Below are positions 9,453-21,300 of a stretch of 64,000 bases of DNA, one piece after another. The stretch comes from Mytilinidion resinicola (lineage: Eukaryota > Ascomycota > Dothideomycetes > Mytilinidiales > Mytilinidiaceae). The notes below the pieces were generated by a model. It ran no database searches and had not been told where the DNA came from. It saw only the letters and a program-made list of their open reading frames with translations. Numbering within the stretch: position 1 is the first letter of the stretch; each line of letters begins with the position of its first letter. The translations under genes and the position numbers were made by a program. The DNA is taken from contig NW_022985443.1 of assembly GCF_010093595.1 (NCBI RefSeq), positions 25,577-89,576 of the forward strand. Reading direction: 5' to 3'.

Positions 9453-10699
9453 ATGGATGAGTTTAAAGATCTCAATCATTTTATTGACCAAGCTATGGCG
9501 GCGTCCTGGCCGTTATTCACGATCGCGACAATTGTGTTTGGCATGCGAACGATTTCGCGTATCTTTTTCACCGAGGCCTCTATTGGCTGGGAGGACTACA
9601 TCATTTCCGTTTCATGGGTTGGTGTTCTACCTGCTTGCCAGGAGGTACGGAATGCTGATAGAACGTAGGTTTTCGACGTTGTCCGGATGGTCACTTTCCA
9701 ATTAGCACTCAGCGCAACTCGTCGAGTCGATCCGTCCAATCTGCCCCAGACTGTCCCTGACGCGACCTTCTGGGGCCTGTTCACCGACGCGTGGGCTTTT
9801 CTCAGTGTCACGCTGCCAAAAGTTGGCGTGGCATTCCTCCTCATCCGGATCTTCCGACCGAAGCCTTGGGCTCGTGCGACGATCATGTCGTTGGCTCTTG
9901 GGCTCTTTGCCGTTTGCATTGCTGGCTTCTTCATCTGCTTCGTCCAGTGCAACCCGATCGCCGGACAGTGGAACCCGTACAAGTATCCAGACACGAAATG
10001 TTGGCCGCGAAATGTGCAAATCATTTATGCCCTTGTGGGGAGCTGTAAGTACGGCTGCTCGTTTCAAAGCACCATACTAAACGGGTTGCGCAGCTTCCTC
10101 GGCAGCTCTGGATCTCGGATTTGCGATCTATCCAGGCTTCATCATCTGGAATTTGCAGCTGCCGCGGTGGAAGAAGCTCAGCACGATAGGGTTCATGGGT
10201 CTGGGCATAGCGTGAGTGGTTTCATGACACTACAAGGCGCCGACTGATGGTGTCCAGGGCTTTCGCTTTTGCAGTCGTCAAAGTCTCTTCCAATGCGACC
10301 CTCCTCGGGAAGCCGACGCTGAATGAGCTGTACACGAGAGCACTCCACATCGGCCTTTGGAATAGCATCGAGAACGAGTTTGTGCTCATTGCCGCGTGTC
10401 TACCCTCGGTCCGGCCGCTGCTGAAGGCCTGCGGAGTCTTCACGCGGGCTCGCGTAAGTCACATCGCAGCGACCAAACCCTCGGTACCCAAGTCGAGCGC
10501 GGAGTCGCAGCGATCGCTCAATGGCAGTAGCAGCCATGTAGCCCTCGACAGCGAGCATGCGCTAGAGCTAGCACGGAACAAGCAGCCTTCACGGTCGATG
10601 AGCCAATCGATCCAGGTTCAATATGACTTTTCACTGCAACGCGAGCGGACCGAGCTGGGGGGGTTGAAGCTGCCAAGCTACAACTTCGAGGTAAACTGA
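9453..10699 (+). CDS. Rhodopsin-fold integral membrane protein (SAT4/fungal rhodopsin domain family)
   Basis: Four exons (9453-9617, 9669-10044, 10094-10211, 10258-10699) give a 366-residue protein. All three introns are 46-51 bp, and the joined frame is open throughout. Exon 1 ends in EDYIISVSW, which continues as VFDVVRMVTFQLALS in exon 2, the usual loop and helix of this family. Later parts include DAWAFLSVTLPKVGVAFLLIR, then a Cys-containing loop CNPIAGQWNP and a late helix ENEFVLIAACLPSVRPL, followed by a polar Ser-rich tail. The family has seven predicted membrane helices; members are common beside fungal metabolite clusters and their function is not established. It is divergently paired with the A-T-TE gene, which suggests co-regulation. 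It contains no obvious retinal-binding lysine motif and should not be read as a light receptor. Confidence 0.88.
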
Positions 10700-10820
10700 C
10701 GGAAGGAGGGCTGGTCGCGGGGAATGATTAGCGATTTCGCATTGGGATTCAGAAGACGGGCTGCAATGTACCGAACGGGTACGAGTGTATGCATGCAATA
10801 CTAGAAGGATGCGACAGCGA

Positions 10821-10865
10821 GGTCTGCGTGTCCGAGGTCTGCGTGTCCGAGGTCTGCGTGTCCGA
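10821..10865. repeat. Perfect 3 x 15-bp tandem repeat
   Basis: The unit GGTCTGCGTGTCCGA is repeated three times without mismatch about 120 bp downstream of the rhodopsin-like gene. No open frame of interest contains it. Confidence 0.9.
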
Positions 10866-10931
10866 TGCCTGCGGCTGACGGCGCTTCTGCGCCCACGGAC
10901 TTTGACGTGCAGCATCAGTCAGAGTCCGTAG

Positions 10932-11228
10932 CTAGCGAAATCCGACAACGGCGGGCTTTCCTCGCCCCATGTAAAGAGTGCCCTCGACCTCTATAGTGCT
11001 GAGTCCACTGCCCGTGCCACGACCGGTCTTCCGTAACCGCTGGAAGATGCTTGCTGTTGGGTCGCTGATGTCCGGCGTCGCACGAGACCCGGCGGGCGGC
11101 ATCGACATTGGCGATCTGGTTGGGCCGAGGAGCACAGTGATCGTCTCTGTGACGAGTCGCGTCGTGTAGAGGGCCATGAGGGCATGGCGTTGGATATCGC
11201 AGAGCAAGAAGAGATGGAGAGGCTCCAT
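10932..11228 (-). CDS. Possible small or C-terminal hypothetical protein
   Basis: The reverse strand from the ATG at 11228 is open for 98 codons with codons strongly ending in C or G, as in the confirmed genes here. It ends in a polar tail with STIEVEGTLYMGRGK. Two other long frames overlap it, and an upstream exon in another frame is conceivable. I do not recognise the product. It may be the last exon of a gene whose beginning is lost, or chance. Confidence 0.22.
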   Translation of the reverse strand: MEPLHLFLLCDIQRHALMALYTTRLVTETITVLLGPTRSPMSMPPAGSRATPDISDPTASIFQRLRKTGRGTGSGLSTIEVEGTLYMGRGKPAVVGFR

Positions 11229-11718
11229 GTGCTGACGTGCAAAGAAGCCCTGTGGCCCAAGCCAGCCAGGGTGGCACGATTGGGTCGTGCGTGCGGCGAG
11301 ATCCGCCTGAATGGCACGGTGGCACGCTTTGCCGCAGCATACAGGAAGACTCCGCAAGTGTCATCGAGGAACAGAGAAAGGGATGGCCCAGCCGCCTGTT
11401 TCAGTCGTTGCAATTGCGAAGCCAGCATTCACCCGTCCATCCACGGACATCAGACTCTCGTCAGCACTGGTGCGGCTGCTCCTAACCCATCCATCAACAG
11501 CGTCAAAAGACTGTCATTCCCCGCATTTTCGCAGGCCTCACTAATCTAACTTCTCCTAGAGTTTGGCCACACAGATATATCACTGCTCCGGCTCCATTCT
11601 TCCTTGCTCAACGCCACTGTAAGAAGTACCCCACCTAGCAGGCACTAGTTTCAAAAGGTGGACGAGTTATCACTGCGTTGGACTTTTAAAAGCCCATCAG
11701 CCCACAAGTATAGCCACC

Positions 11719-13626
11719 ATGAACTATCAAGACGAGGGCGTTCCCACAGTGGCTGCGCTGCAGATCGAGAAGCGCTATGGTGAAGAGCGCGCGAAGCGAC
11801 TCCGCGACGACGGCGACAGCCAGTTCGTCGACATCTCCCTCTCCGACAAATTCCATTCCTTCCTCGATGATCCATGGGTCGACGCGGCGCCCGTCAAGAA
11901 CGCAAGCTCCATGTTTCCCAACAATCGCTGCCAGGTGCTCATCCTCGGCGCCGGCTGGGGAGGGTTGCTGTATGCAATTCGCATGATCGAGACCGGAGTG
12001 CGCCCCGAAGACATTCGAATCGTGGATCGCGCGGGCGGCTTCGGCGGGACCTGGTACTGGAATCGCTACCCGGGACTCAGCTGCGACATCGAGAGCTACT
12101 GCTACCTGCCACTGCTAGAAGAGACCGGCTACGTCCCACGCCACCGCTATTCCTCTGGAGAAGAGATTCGCCAATATGCCGACCTCGTCGCTCAGAAATG
12201 GGGAGTGGCCGACAGCGCTGTCTTCCAGACCAAAGCTGAGACGCTAGAGTGGGATGAAGAGTCGAAAGAGTGGCAGGTGGAGCTTGTCCAGCAGCGCCAC
12301 GGAGAGCAACCCCAGACGCTGCACATCCGCGCGCCGTTTGTGGCGACGGTGAACGGCGTACTCAGCTGGCCGAAGCTGCCTGGAGTCCCAGGATTGCTGG
12401 ACTACCAGGGCCATGTCTTCCACTCGTCGCGCTGGAACTACGCCCTCACTGGTGGATCGCCGGAGGACCCGTCCCTCACGAAGCTGCGAGGGAAGCGAGT
12501 GGCCATTGTAGGCACGGGGGCAACAGCTGTCCAAATCGTACCTCACCTTGCGCGCTGGGCAGAGCATTTGTACGTCGTTCAGCGCACTCCAGCGGCCGTC
12601 GATCACCGTGATCAGCGGGAGACGGATCCGGAGTGGTTTCGCAACGAAGTGGCTACAGCAGCGGCATGGCAGCGCGAGCGCTTGAGGAACTTCCACCAGC
12701 ATTTCACCATTGAGAAACAGCCTTCAATCAACCTGGTAGACGACTGGTGGACCGGTGCTGTTGGGATGGTGGCCATTGCAGGTAACGCCGCGGGACCCAA
12801 GGCTATGGATGAGCTACCAGCATACATGCAGAAGCTCCATGCCATGGACCTTCCTCGCCAGCAGCGTATTCGTAAACGTGTGGAAGAGGTGGTCAAAGAC
12901 CCAGTTGTCGCGAAGAAGCTGCAGGCGTGGTACCCTACGTGGTGCAAGCGTCCTACCTTCCATGACGAATATCTCTCGACTTTCAATCGCGAAAATGTCA
13001 CTCTCGTCGACACGGACGGCAAGGGCCTCGACCACCTTACCAATGACTCCATTGTCGCAGGCGACGAGTCGTACCCCGTGGACGTCATCATCTATGCCAC
13101 CGGATTCCGCTCACCATTCACTGGGTCCCCAGCGCAAAAAGCCAACATGACCATCATCGGCCGCAATGACGTCTCGATGAGCGAAGAGTGGGCGCGCAGC
13201 GGGCCATCGACGCAGCATGGTGTTCTCGATCACAACTTCCCCAATCTCTTCCTTTCCGGGCCATGGCAGGCCTCCAACAGCCCCAACTACCTGTTCAACG
13301 TGGACGCTCTCGCGAAGCATTCGGCATATATCCTGGCAGAAGCGAAGCGTAAAGCTGGCGGGTACCCCTTCGCTGTGACAGCCACCGCTGCCGCAGCGCA
13401 GGATTGGGGCGTGCAGGTGCTGATGCGCTCGCCGCCCATGGCTGCCATAGCGGGTTGTACGCCGAGCTATTTCAATGTCGAGGGCGGTATTGACCGCGCA
13501 CCGCCCGAGATGCAAATGATCATGGCGCGATCTGGGCTTTGGGGGCATGGCATTGAGGACTTTATGAGGGTTGTCGAGGCATGGCGTGAAGAGGGCAGTA
13601 TGCAGGGCATCGAGGTGTCGACGTGA
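11719..13626 (+). CDS. FAD-dependent Baeyer-Villiger type monooxygenase
   Basis: One exon, 635 residues, with the ATG in a strong context (CCACCATGA). The FAD-binding Rossmann motif VLILGAGWGG is at about residues 74-83. The stretch YWNRYPGLSCDIESYCYLP is the classic BVMO active-site and FAD region. The BVMO fingerprint appears as YQGHVFHSSRWN, with Tyr and Asn at positions usually Phe and Pro/Asp. A second, NADPH-binding Rossmann motif VAIVGTGATAVQ follows, then VVQRTPAAVDHRD. Length and motif order fit the cyclopentadecanone/steroid monooxygenase branch rather than small FMOs. The expected reaction is oxygen insertion next to a ketone to give an ester or lactone, or a related hydroxylation. 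It is convergent with the DUF3237 gene and lies between the two megasynthases, so it is a likely tailoring enzyme. Confidence 0.92.
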   Translation: MNYQDEGVPTVAALQIEKRYGEERAKRLRDDGDSQFVDISLSDKFHSFLDDPWVDAAPVKNASSMFPNNRCQVLILGAGWGGLLYAIRMIETGVRPEDIRIVDRAGGFGGTWYWNRYPGLSCDIESYCYLPLLEETGYVPRHRYSSGEEIRQYADLVAQKWGVADSAVFQTKAETLEWDEESKEWQVELVQQRHGEQPQTLHIRAPFVATVNGVLSWPKLPGVPGLLDYQGHVFHSSRWNYALTGGSPEDPSLTKLRGKRVAIVGTGATAVQIVPHLARWAEHLYVVQRTPAAVDHRDQRETDPEWFRNEVATAAAWQRERLRNFHQHFTIEKQPSINLVDDWWTGAVGMVAIAGNAAGPKAMDELPAYMQKLHAMDLPRQQRIRKRVEEVVKDPVVAKKLQAWYPTWCKRPTFHDEYLSTFNRENVTLVDTDGKGLDHLTNDSIVAGDESYPVDVIIYATGFRSPFTGSPAQKANMTIIGRNDVSMSEEWARSGPSTQHGVLDHNFPNLFLSGPWQASNSPNYLFNVDALAKHSAYILAEAKRKAGGYPFAVTATAAAAQDWGVQVLMRSPPMAAIAGCTPSYFNVEGGIDRAPPEMQMIMARSGLWGHGIEDFMRVVEAWREEGSMQGIEVST

Positions 13627-13780
13627 GTAGATATTTGGTATTGGAGAAATTTAACACCCGCACTTACCCCTGAAGTTTGCTTGTCCATGTCGGTGAGCCT
13701 ATACGAGCTCTATATCTCTTCGCTCTAAGAAATCTAACGAACTCCCTGGATCTCCCGCCGCGTCCAACTCTAAACGCCCG

Positions 13781-14595
13781 CTAAACTGTCTCATTCACCT
13801 CCCGACTCCCCACCTGACTCATCCGAAACCCAACGACGAATGTGCCCTCTTCCCTACCCGGCCTCACCGCATTACTCCCGACAAATACCCCACTGGACAA
13901 ATTTCTATACTCACCTGTCCCCACCGCGAAACTCCGCATCATAACCGCTTGAAACTGGCCAAACTTCACTGCACCAGCCCCTGGCAGCCCGTCAATCGTC
14001 CCCAGAACCCTTTCGTTGGGAATCTCGATTCCAGTACCGGTCATCTGGAGATATGCGGCCGGCGTGTCGTTAGTTTTGACGAGCCCTTGGATGTTTAGTC
14101 GGATTACGGCGCGAGAGGGGTCAGCGAAAACGTAGTCGCCCGCGTGGAGGACGGTGCCGGTGATGGGAGTGTGGAACGGACAATGTGATGTGTTAGTAGC
14201 GAATACAAATCGTATCTGTATTATTGATGTAAGGGGGGAGCGTACGCCAGGTTCGGAGGTGAGGGTGCCGCTGATTACTTGGCCGTAGAGCATTTTTGGG
14301 TCCGTGGAGAGGTTGCCGATTGGGATCTGTGGAGGAGGGTGATGTTGTTAGTCGGCTATTGATTTGCTGGTACGAAAGGGTCTTTCCATAGGCGTTGAGG
14401 TTTGGGTTTGAGAACGGAAAGTCGATTTGGAAAATGTAATGGGAGCTAGAGGAGCTAGAGGAGCTCACGTTCTGATACACGGTCGCCTAGAGTTTGAGCC
14501 TTTAATTTCACGTGGCTCCATGGTCCAGTCAAGATCGAGTGGGTTTTGCTTACATTGAAGAGCAAGGGAGGGAATAGGTGGGGGTATGGCAACAT
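13781..14595 (-). CDS. DUF3237 domain protein
   Basis: On the reverse strand three exons are proposed (14595-14554, 14486-14469, 14326-13781), about 201 residues. The second exon is only 18 nt. The core carries the DUF3237 pattern: a start with LYGQVISGTLTSEPG, then ITGTVLHAGDYVFADPS, IRLNIQGLVKTND, YLQMTGTGI, FGQFQAVMMRSFAVGTGEY and a closing FVVGFRMSQV. About 27 residues between SEPG and ITGTV look foreign; a GTACGC follows SEPG but no good acceptor is seen, so a missed or atypical intron is possible. DUF3237 proteins are small beta-rich proteins of unknown activity. Its place between the monooxygenase and the PKS suggests a non-oxidative role such as cyclisation or isomerisation, but that is speculation. 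Confidence 0.75.
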
Positions 14596-15347
14596 AGCTG
14601 CGGTCGCCAAAGCGTTAGAGGTTTCGCTGTCGAACTAGAAAAACGTTTGTTCTGGTGAACACAAAGTACAAACCAAATAAGTCTGGATTATTTGACGACC
14701 TTTGAGCTACCACAGGTCTGAAATATGGGAATCATCGGTCCACGCCATCCTATCTGTCGGTCGAGAGTGAGACATCAATGCAGATCCCGCCGAAGGATCC
14801 GGTACCTGGGAAAGCTTGTGCTCACATGGCTCAGTGTTCCCTGTAACATTCATGAAGAGGGCACCTGCGTACAGTATGAGGGCTCACGCTAACTTTAGCT
14901 AAGATAAACTGACCGGTGACGGGATTTTAAACATGTTGAAGGGTACCCCGGCTAGGTCGGGCGTGCAAGATGAATGGTCCTTCCTCCCCATAATGCAGAG
15001 ACCAAAGCAAGCATCGATGAAAATAATGGGGTTCAAATGCTCATACTGTAATCTCATTTCTGGAGAACTCGGGTGTGTGCTAAGTCCTCATGTGGACAAA
15101 GTTGAGTCGAGAGAAAAAACCGTATGCATATCATATATGAGAACTTTACCATCATTTTCCCACATCGATTTGACATGGAACTAAGTCTAACCTACGCTGC
15201 GAAATCCATAGAGAAGAATAGTTCCACGTTACATGACAACAAAGTGAAAGAAATATGATCATTCTATGGCTTAATTCAACTCCAACCCAATCTAAATAGA
15301 AACGTATCAATCTATCTTTCGTTCACCAAAAAAGCAATCATCTAGAT
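14596..15347. other. Intergenic, no supported gene
   Basis: This spacer lies between the DUF3237 start and the PKS 3' end. An 83-codon frame at 14933-15184 shows no family feature. It probably holds the DUF3237 promoter and the PKS terminator, but no motif stands out. Confidence 0.4.
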
Positions 15348-18300
15348 TTATGCCCCACTCTCAAGCAGCCCCATCTTTCCAGCAACAAGCATCGCCAACT
15401 TCTTAATCGTCAACGTCGGGGCCAGCAAATTGTGGAACGAAATCTCCAGCACAAACTGCTTGAACAACCAGTTACGCAGCTCAGCCCCAATCATACTATC
15501 GATTCCAGCGTCCGCAATCGAAGTGGTATCGTAGTCGAAGTTCTCCGTCGGGACCATCAAGATGCTTGAGAGCTTCTTCGTGATGTACTCGCCCAGCACT
15601 TCGATAACATTGGCACCGTTGGCTTTAGCCTCCTTGACGACGCTCTTGATATCTCCACCCGAGCCGCTCGACTTCGCACCCGCACCGGCCTCGTCGATAG
15701 CGATGAGGAGGTTGGAAAAGCGGGCATCGTTGTACCAGAACGCATCCGGACTTTCTGCACTCAGATTCGCGGCAGCAGCAAGAAAACTCGGCTCTAGACC
15801 CAGAATTATCTGCGCATCGTTCACATCCTGCTTCCCAGGAACCGGTTTCGGGCGCATCATAGCCGTCTCAAAGCCCTTCAGCATCTCCTGCTCGTCGATG
15901 CCGTACATCCCCTGCCGAGATAGACTGAGCTCGATCTCTTGGTGCTGCGCGACGTAGCCGACGTCTAGGATCATGGGTAGAATTAGAGAGACGGCTGGGA
16001 GGCCTTGCTGGTTGCGATGCCAGGCGAGACCGTCGAGGAAACCGTTGCCGGCGCAGTAGTTGCTTTGGCCTGGCGTGCCTAGGGTGGCAGAAATAGAGCT
16101 AGTCATGACGAAGAAGTCGAGGGTGTGGCCTGCGAGGGCGTCGTGGAGGCACTGTGCTGCGCTGACTTTGGGGGTGATGGAGGTGAGCCATTTGTCGTAG
16201 GTCATTGTTTCCAAGATTGAGTCCTATGCAATGTTAGCATCATCTAGCCAGCACAGCTATGGCGTCGACGAGAGACATACTTGTAAAACCATAGCAGCAT
16301 GCACTACGCCTCTGACGGGATGCTCAGCTGAGATAGACGAAAGGGCTCTCGCAACACCTGCGGGACTCGAAGCATCGGCACGGAACACCTCAACATGGGC
16401 GCCTCGCTTCTCAATCGACGACACAAGTTCCGCTGCTTCCGGCTTATCTGCGCCGGAGCGAGACAAGAAGGCGAATCTCTTAGCTCCTCGCTCCAACATC
16501 CATGAGGTCAGGCTTCGTCCTAGACCACCGAGACAGCCGACCAGAAGATAAGTGGCATGAGGGTTGAATCGGAGTTCGTCAGAGGGCGGTTGAAACTGCG
16601 GAAAGGTCAGCAGGCTGGATGCTATTGTGAAGTAGTGTCCCACCTTGATAGAACTTTGCCCGTAGTTGTACTTAGCGATCACACTCTCGGAGCCCTTCGC
16701 AGACTTTACAGTCCGCAGGATCTGTTCGAATAAGCCAATGTCGATGATCTCCTTCTTCTCCGTCAATAGAGCCCCCTGTCCGTTTAGCAGGCCCAATGTG
16801 CGGCTCAGCAGACAGCCAAGACCGCGCTGGTCTCGCTTGTAAAGAGCCTCAACACCGACGGACAGGAAAGCGGCGCCTCGTGTGTATGGAAGGACATCTG
16901 GTGGTTGGTCAAGTGTGGCGTCGATGAGAACGAATCGACTCGATGGTTTTGACGACCTCCATGCTTCCTGTGTTAGAAGGGAGAAGTCGTGCGCGACCAC
17001 AACATCGGAGACAAGGTAACCGTCCGAATTGAGGTTGGTGCCTAGCTCCGAAGCGTGTGAGACGAGTATGATGTTTTCCAGGCTGAGTCCATGTCCCGAC
17101 GCATACTCATCCTTCTCCGCTTCGCTTTCGACCACCACGTTGAGTCTAAGCCCAAGGATCTTGCTGAGCTTGGCCGCCGCCTTGACAAAGTCCCGAGGAG
17201 CGGGTAGCAGAAGAACTTGCTCGCTGTGATCGACTTTCGCTGTCACAATCAATGCGTTGACGACTTTGCATAAGCTCGGAAGGGTGGCCGCAAGATCCTC
17301 ACTGTTGAAATGCTCGAAAGTATTGCAAAGATACTTTGGAACGGTTAATTTGGTCGAGAAGGCGCTGGGAGCGTAAGTAACGCATTTGCGACCGACCATT
17401 GATGAATCGAGACTAGGTGCAACGCGGAGAACTCTTCCTGTGACGACCTTCGGCGACTCAGAGCTGAATTGCTGAAGATTTTTGCTTTCGAGCTCAACTG
17501 ATTCTACTAGGATCTCTAGCTCGTCTTTGCAGAGGTCCGACTGCTTGTCTTCCGAGTGGAAGACTAGTTCTCCGTTGGTAATCTTGCCATGGAGCGCCTG
17601 ATCTCCAGCGAGAATGGTTTCCTGAACTGACTTAACGTTTGTGAATGCATTGTTCAAAGCCTCATTAGGATGAAGTCGGCAAGTCTGGATAGTACCGTCG
17701 TGCAGCCAGAACTCGGTATGTTTGCCGCTGTCTTTGGTAGCAACTCTCGCCAGCGTGACGGTCGATGCCTGAAGGACGTTCAGGTCTTCCGTAGTATCGA
17801 AATCGAGCAGCCCAATCTTGGCCATTGCCATCTCTGACCTGATAGCACGTAGAAAGCCCGCTACCATGGCACCTTGCGGGCATTTGCCCTCATTCACGCC
17901 GCTAGTGAGCCAGAGGATAGGGACATTGGCGGACAAAACTGATTTCAAGATCTGGAACGTGTCGGCAGTCAAAGAGGAAAGAAGAGAGCCGTAGATATCG
18001 CAGATGACAAGTTTCCCTTCTATTTCTTCGCCCAAAGTACTAAGATCTTTGGTGGGAAGACCACCGGTGATCTTTTCCATCTTCTCGTCTAACGTGTGAT
18101 TGTAGACCAATGTCGCATTGGCCCAAACCGCGGCGAAGTCGATTTCGGGTTGTATCTCTGGAGCAGGTTCAGGTGTCCAACTCTTGCTCATATAGGGTTG
18201 CCGCTTCTTTGGAGTTAGAGACTCTTGTGGCAGAGCCGCAGCATATTCAACGCAGCGCAGTGACTTGATATCTAGCACAGTTTTCCCAGATGGAGTCGCA

Positions 18301-21300
18301 AGCCTGGTGTGAGTATTAAAATAACGGCCATCCAGCTCGTCGGTATAGGCAAGTGCCTGGCCTATCGAGTCGGCCTCTTCCTCTGGCAGCCATAATGAGA
18401 CTTCTTCGATATTGATGGGAACGACACCCCACGGCATCGTCTTGTGCTGACCAGCTTGGATGGAAATGATGATAAGGTGAAGGCAGGCGTCGATTGTTGA
18501 AGGGTGCAGGATGTACCTGGACTCTCCCTTCATCAATCCGCTCTGCTTCTTGACCTGGACATCGGCGGCGGCTTCATGGAGGGTGCCATTCGTCTTGATA
18601 TCCTCGAGGCCCTGAAAGCTGGGCCCGTACTCGAAGCCGACGCGGTGGAAAGCCTCATACCATGTCTTGCCGGTGACTCTTTGGGTCAGAGCTGGAAGAG
18701 AAATGTCACGGAAGCTGCCGACTGGGGGCTGAGCGCGGAAGTTGGCTGCAATTCTGCCTTCGCAATGTACGTTCCAAGTGCCCTCGACGATTGATTCCAC
18801 GGTAAACGAGTACCAGGATGAGCCTTCGGACGCGTCAGATGTTGTCAATTGCTCGAGACGAAGCTGAATTTCGATCCCGTCGTCCGTGTCTGGCACAACG
18901 AGGGCGACCTTAATTGCCACGTCGCGTAAGGTGACGCTAGAGACGTCCAGACCGTTGGTCTCGCAGGTCTGCCGCAGGCCCTCGATTGCAAGAGATAGAT
19001 GTCCCGCCGCAGGGAAGAGAGTCTCTCTGCCGAGAGAATGGTCCTTCAGCCAAGGGATGTCCCGGTGTCGTAGAACATTACGCCAAACTACAGAGTGGTC
19101 GGAAAGCCCTAGGACCCGGCGGCCAAGTATATCGTGGCGATTGTACTTCATGAAGCGCTGCTCTTGACTAGCCCGGGACTCAGCGAAAAATCGTCTCTCA
19201 TAGTTCCATTGGTAGTGGGGAAGATCGACTAAAAGAGAGGGACTCTGGGATCGTTTCAAGGAACTCGTGTTGCTGAAGTCATCGATCTCGTTAACTCGCT
19301 CGAGGTCCACCGGGTAGTTGCGCAGGAAGAGTTCACCAGCGACCTTCAGAAGCTGGGAACTACTATCTTCCCCGCGAACAAAGCTGGGAATATACGAGAA
19401 ATCCTTGAAATCCCTTGCCTTACAAATCTGCTTGAATGGCCCGGCCAGTGCTGAATGAGGACCGACTTCAACGATGCATTTCACGTCCGCCAGGTCGGGC
19501 GTGCTACCCATCTCCGTTACGGCAGAGTCGAAACGAACTCGATTTCGTAGATTGTCGCTCCAGTAGTTAGCAGACAATCCTCCCTGTATTTCCTTGCCCG
19601 TGACGGAAGAAATCATCCTCGTAAGATGGCGTCGCCAGCTGAACTCGTCCGGGTCCATGGTTTGCAATGCTTTGAACAGCGAAGCGTTGTAGAAGGGCGC
19701 TACAGCCTCCATCTGCGGGGAATGATAGGCCTTTCCAGTCCGCAATTCACGCGCAAAGACGCCTTTCTCGTCAAGACGGCTTCTGATTTCCTGGATTGAC
19801 TCTGAAGTACCACTCAAAGTGACGCTGCTTGGGGAATTCTCACAGGCAATAACAGTGTCCGGTGAGCTTGAAAGATACTCCGTGGCCTCTTCCGCGCCGA
19901 GCCCGACGGCAAGCATAGTCCCAGTGGGGGCATGACGCTTGACAGTATAACCGCGGTAGAAGGCAGCGACGACTGCTTCGGGGGCTGAAATGAGACCAGC
20001 AGAGTAGGCAGCACCAATCTCGCCGCTGGAGTGTCCGAAGGAAACCACGGGCTCGATGCCCCAGCTGGCAAGGATATCAACGAGGGCAATCTGAATGGCG
20101 GTGCAAATTGGCTGGGTGATTTCGGCATCATTTATGTTGATACCGTGCATTTCTGGCGCTATCAAAGCGTCGGTGAGTGTCCAAGCCGGGGGCGATGGGA
20201 TGTTTCTCAGCACTTGATCGAGATCTTTGATGGTGCTGGCGAAAGACGGGAACGTTTGCATCGCTTCAAGACCCATCTTAGCCCACTGGGCACCTTGTCC
20301 TGTAAACATGAACCCGACTTGAGGGGGCTTGCTGGTAGCCGAGCCAAATCTGAATGATGGCACAGCGAAGTCGGTGCTGAGAGTCGCATCCTTCATGATC
20401 AAGAAAGCCCGTTGAGGAAATCGAGTCCGTCGAAGGTTGAGGGTGTATGCGAGGTCTGCTGCGTAGTAGTTGCCAGCCACCGTACCATGGGCTTCGATGT
20501 TTCGAGACAATGTAGCCTTGTCATGTGCCGACATCGTCAGTAGCAATGGGCGCGATGTAGAGTGATCGTAGGCGGCCTCGGCCATAGTCTTGCCGTGTGA
20601 GTACCACGGATAGAGGTTCTCAACGCCCTCTACGATGACATGACCATTGGTACCCCCGTAGCCGAAACTGTTCACAGAAGCACGTCTCACAGCAGAGTTG
20701 GTTGGCCATGGCTTCGTTTCGTGGTGGACCTTGATGTTCCAGCCTTTTTCATCAACTTTTGAATTGTCAGAATGAGACCTTTTCCGCAGACTGGGAGAGG
20801 AACCATACTTTCAGGGTTGAGACTCTTGAAGCCAGCAACACCTGGAATCACTCCAGCCTCAGTGACTAATGCGGCCTTCATCACGGCGAAAATACCGCTG
20901 GCAGCCTCGCTGTGGCCAATGTTTGCCTTAATCTGTCCCATATCGCAACTTTAGTTTCCGGACATGTGAGTAGAAGGAGACGACATACCGCTCCGATAGC
21001 CAATGGGGCATCTTTGCTTCGTGTGTCGTTCATAGCATTAGCAACAGCTCGGACCTCGATAGGATCACCCACTGGCGTGCCAGTGCCATGAAGTTCAAAG
21101 TAGAGAGTTTTAGCAGGATCCAATCCCGCTCTCTCGTATGCAGCTCGAATAACTCGCTCTTGGCCCTTGACGCTGGGATGCGTTATGCCCATGCTTGGGA
21201 CTTTACCATTTCTGTGAAAGGATGTCAGCAGTACATCGCAGCCCCGTATTCGGGCACCCGGGGTTGTAAACGAAGACTCACGTGTTGACCGCAGAGGAGC

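Noticed and set aside
14281..14480. Reverse-strand frame with poly-Ser (SSSSSSSS)
   Set aside because: It is the intron of the DUF3237 gene read through; the spliced frame fits better.
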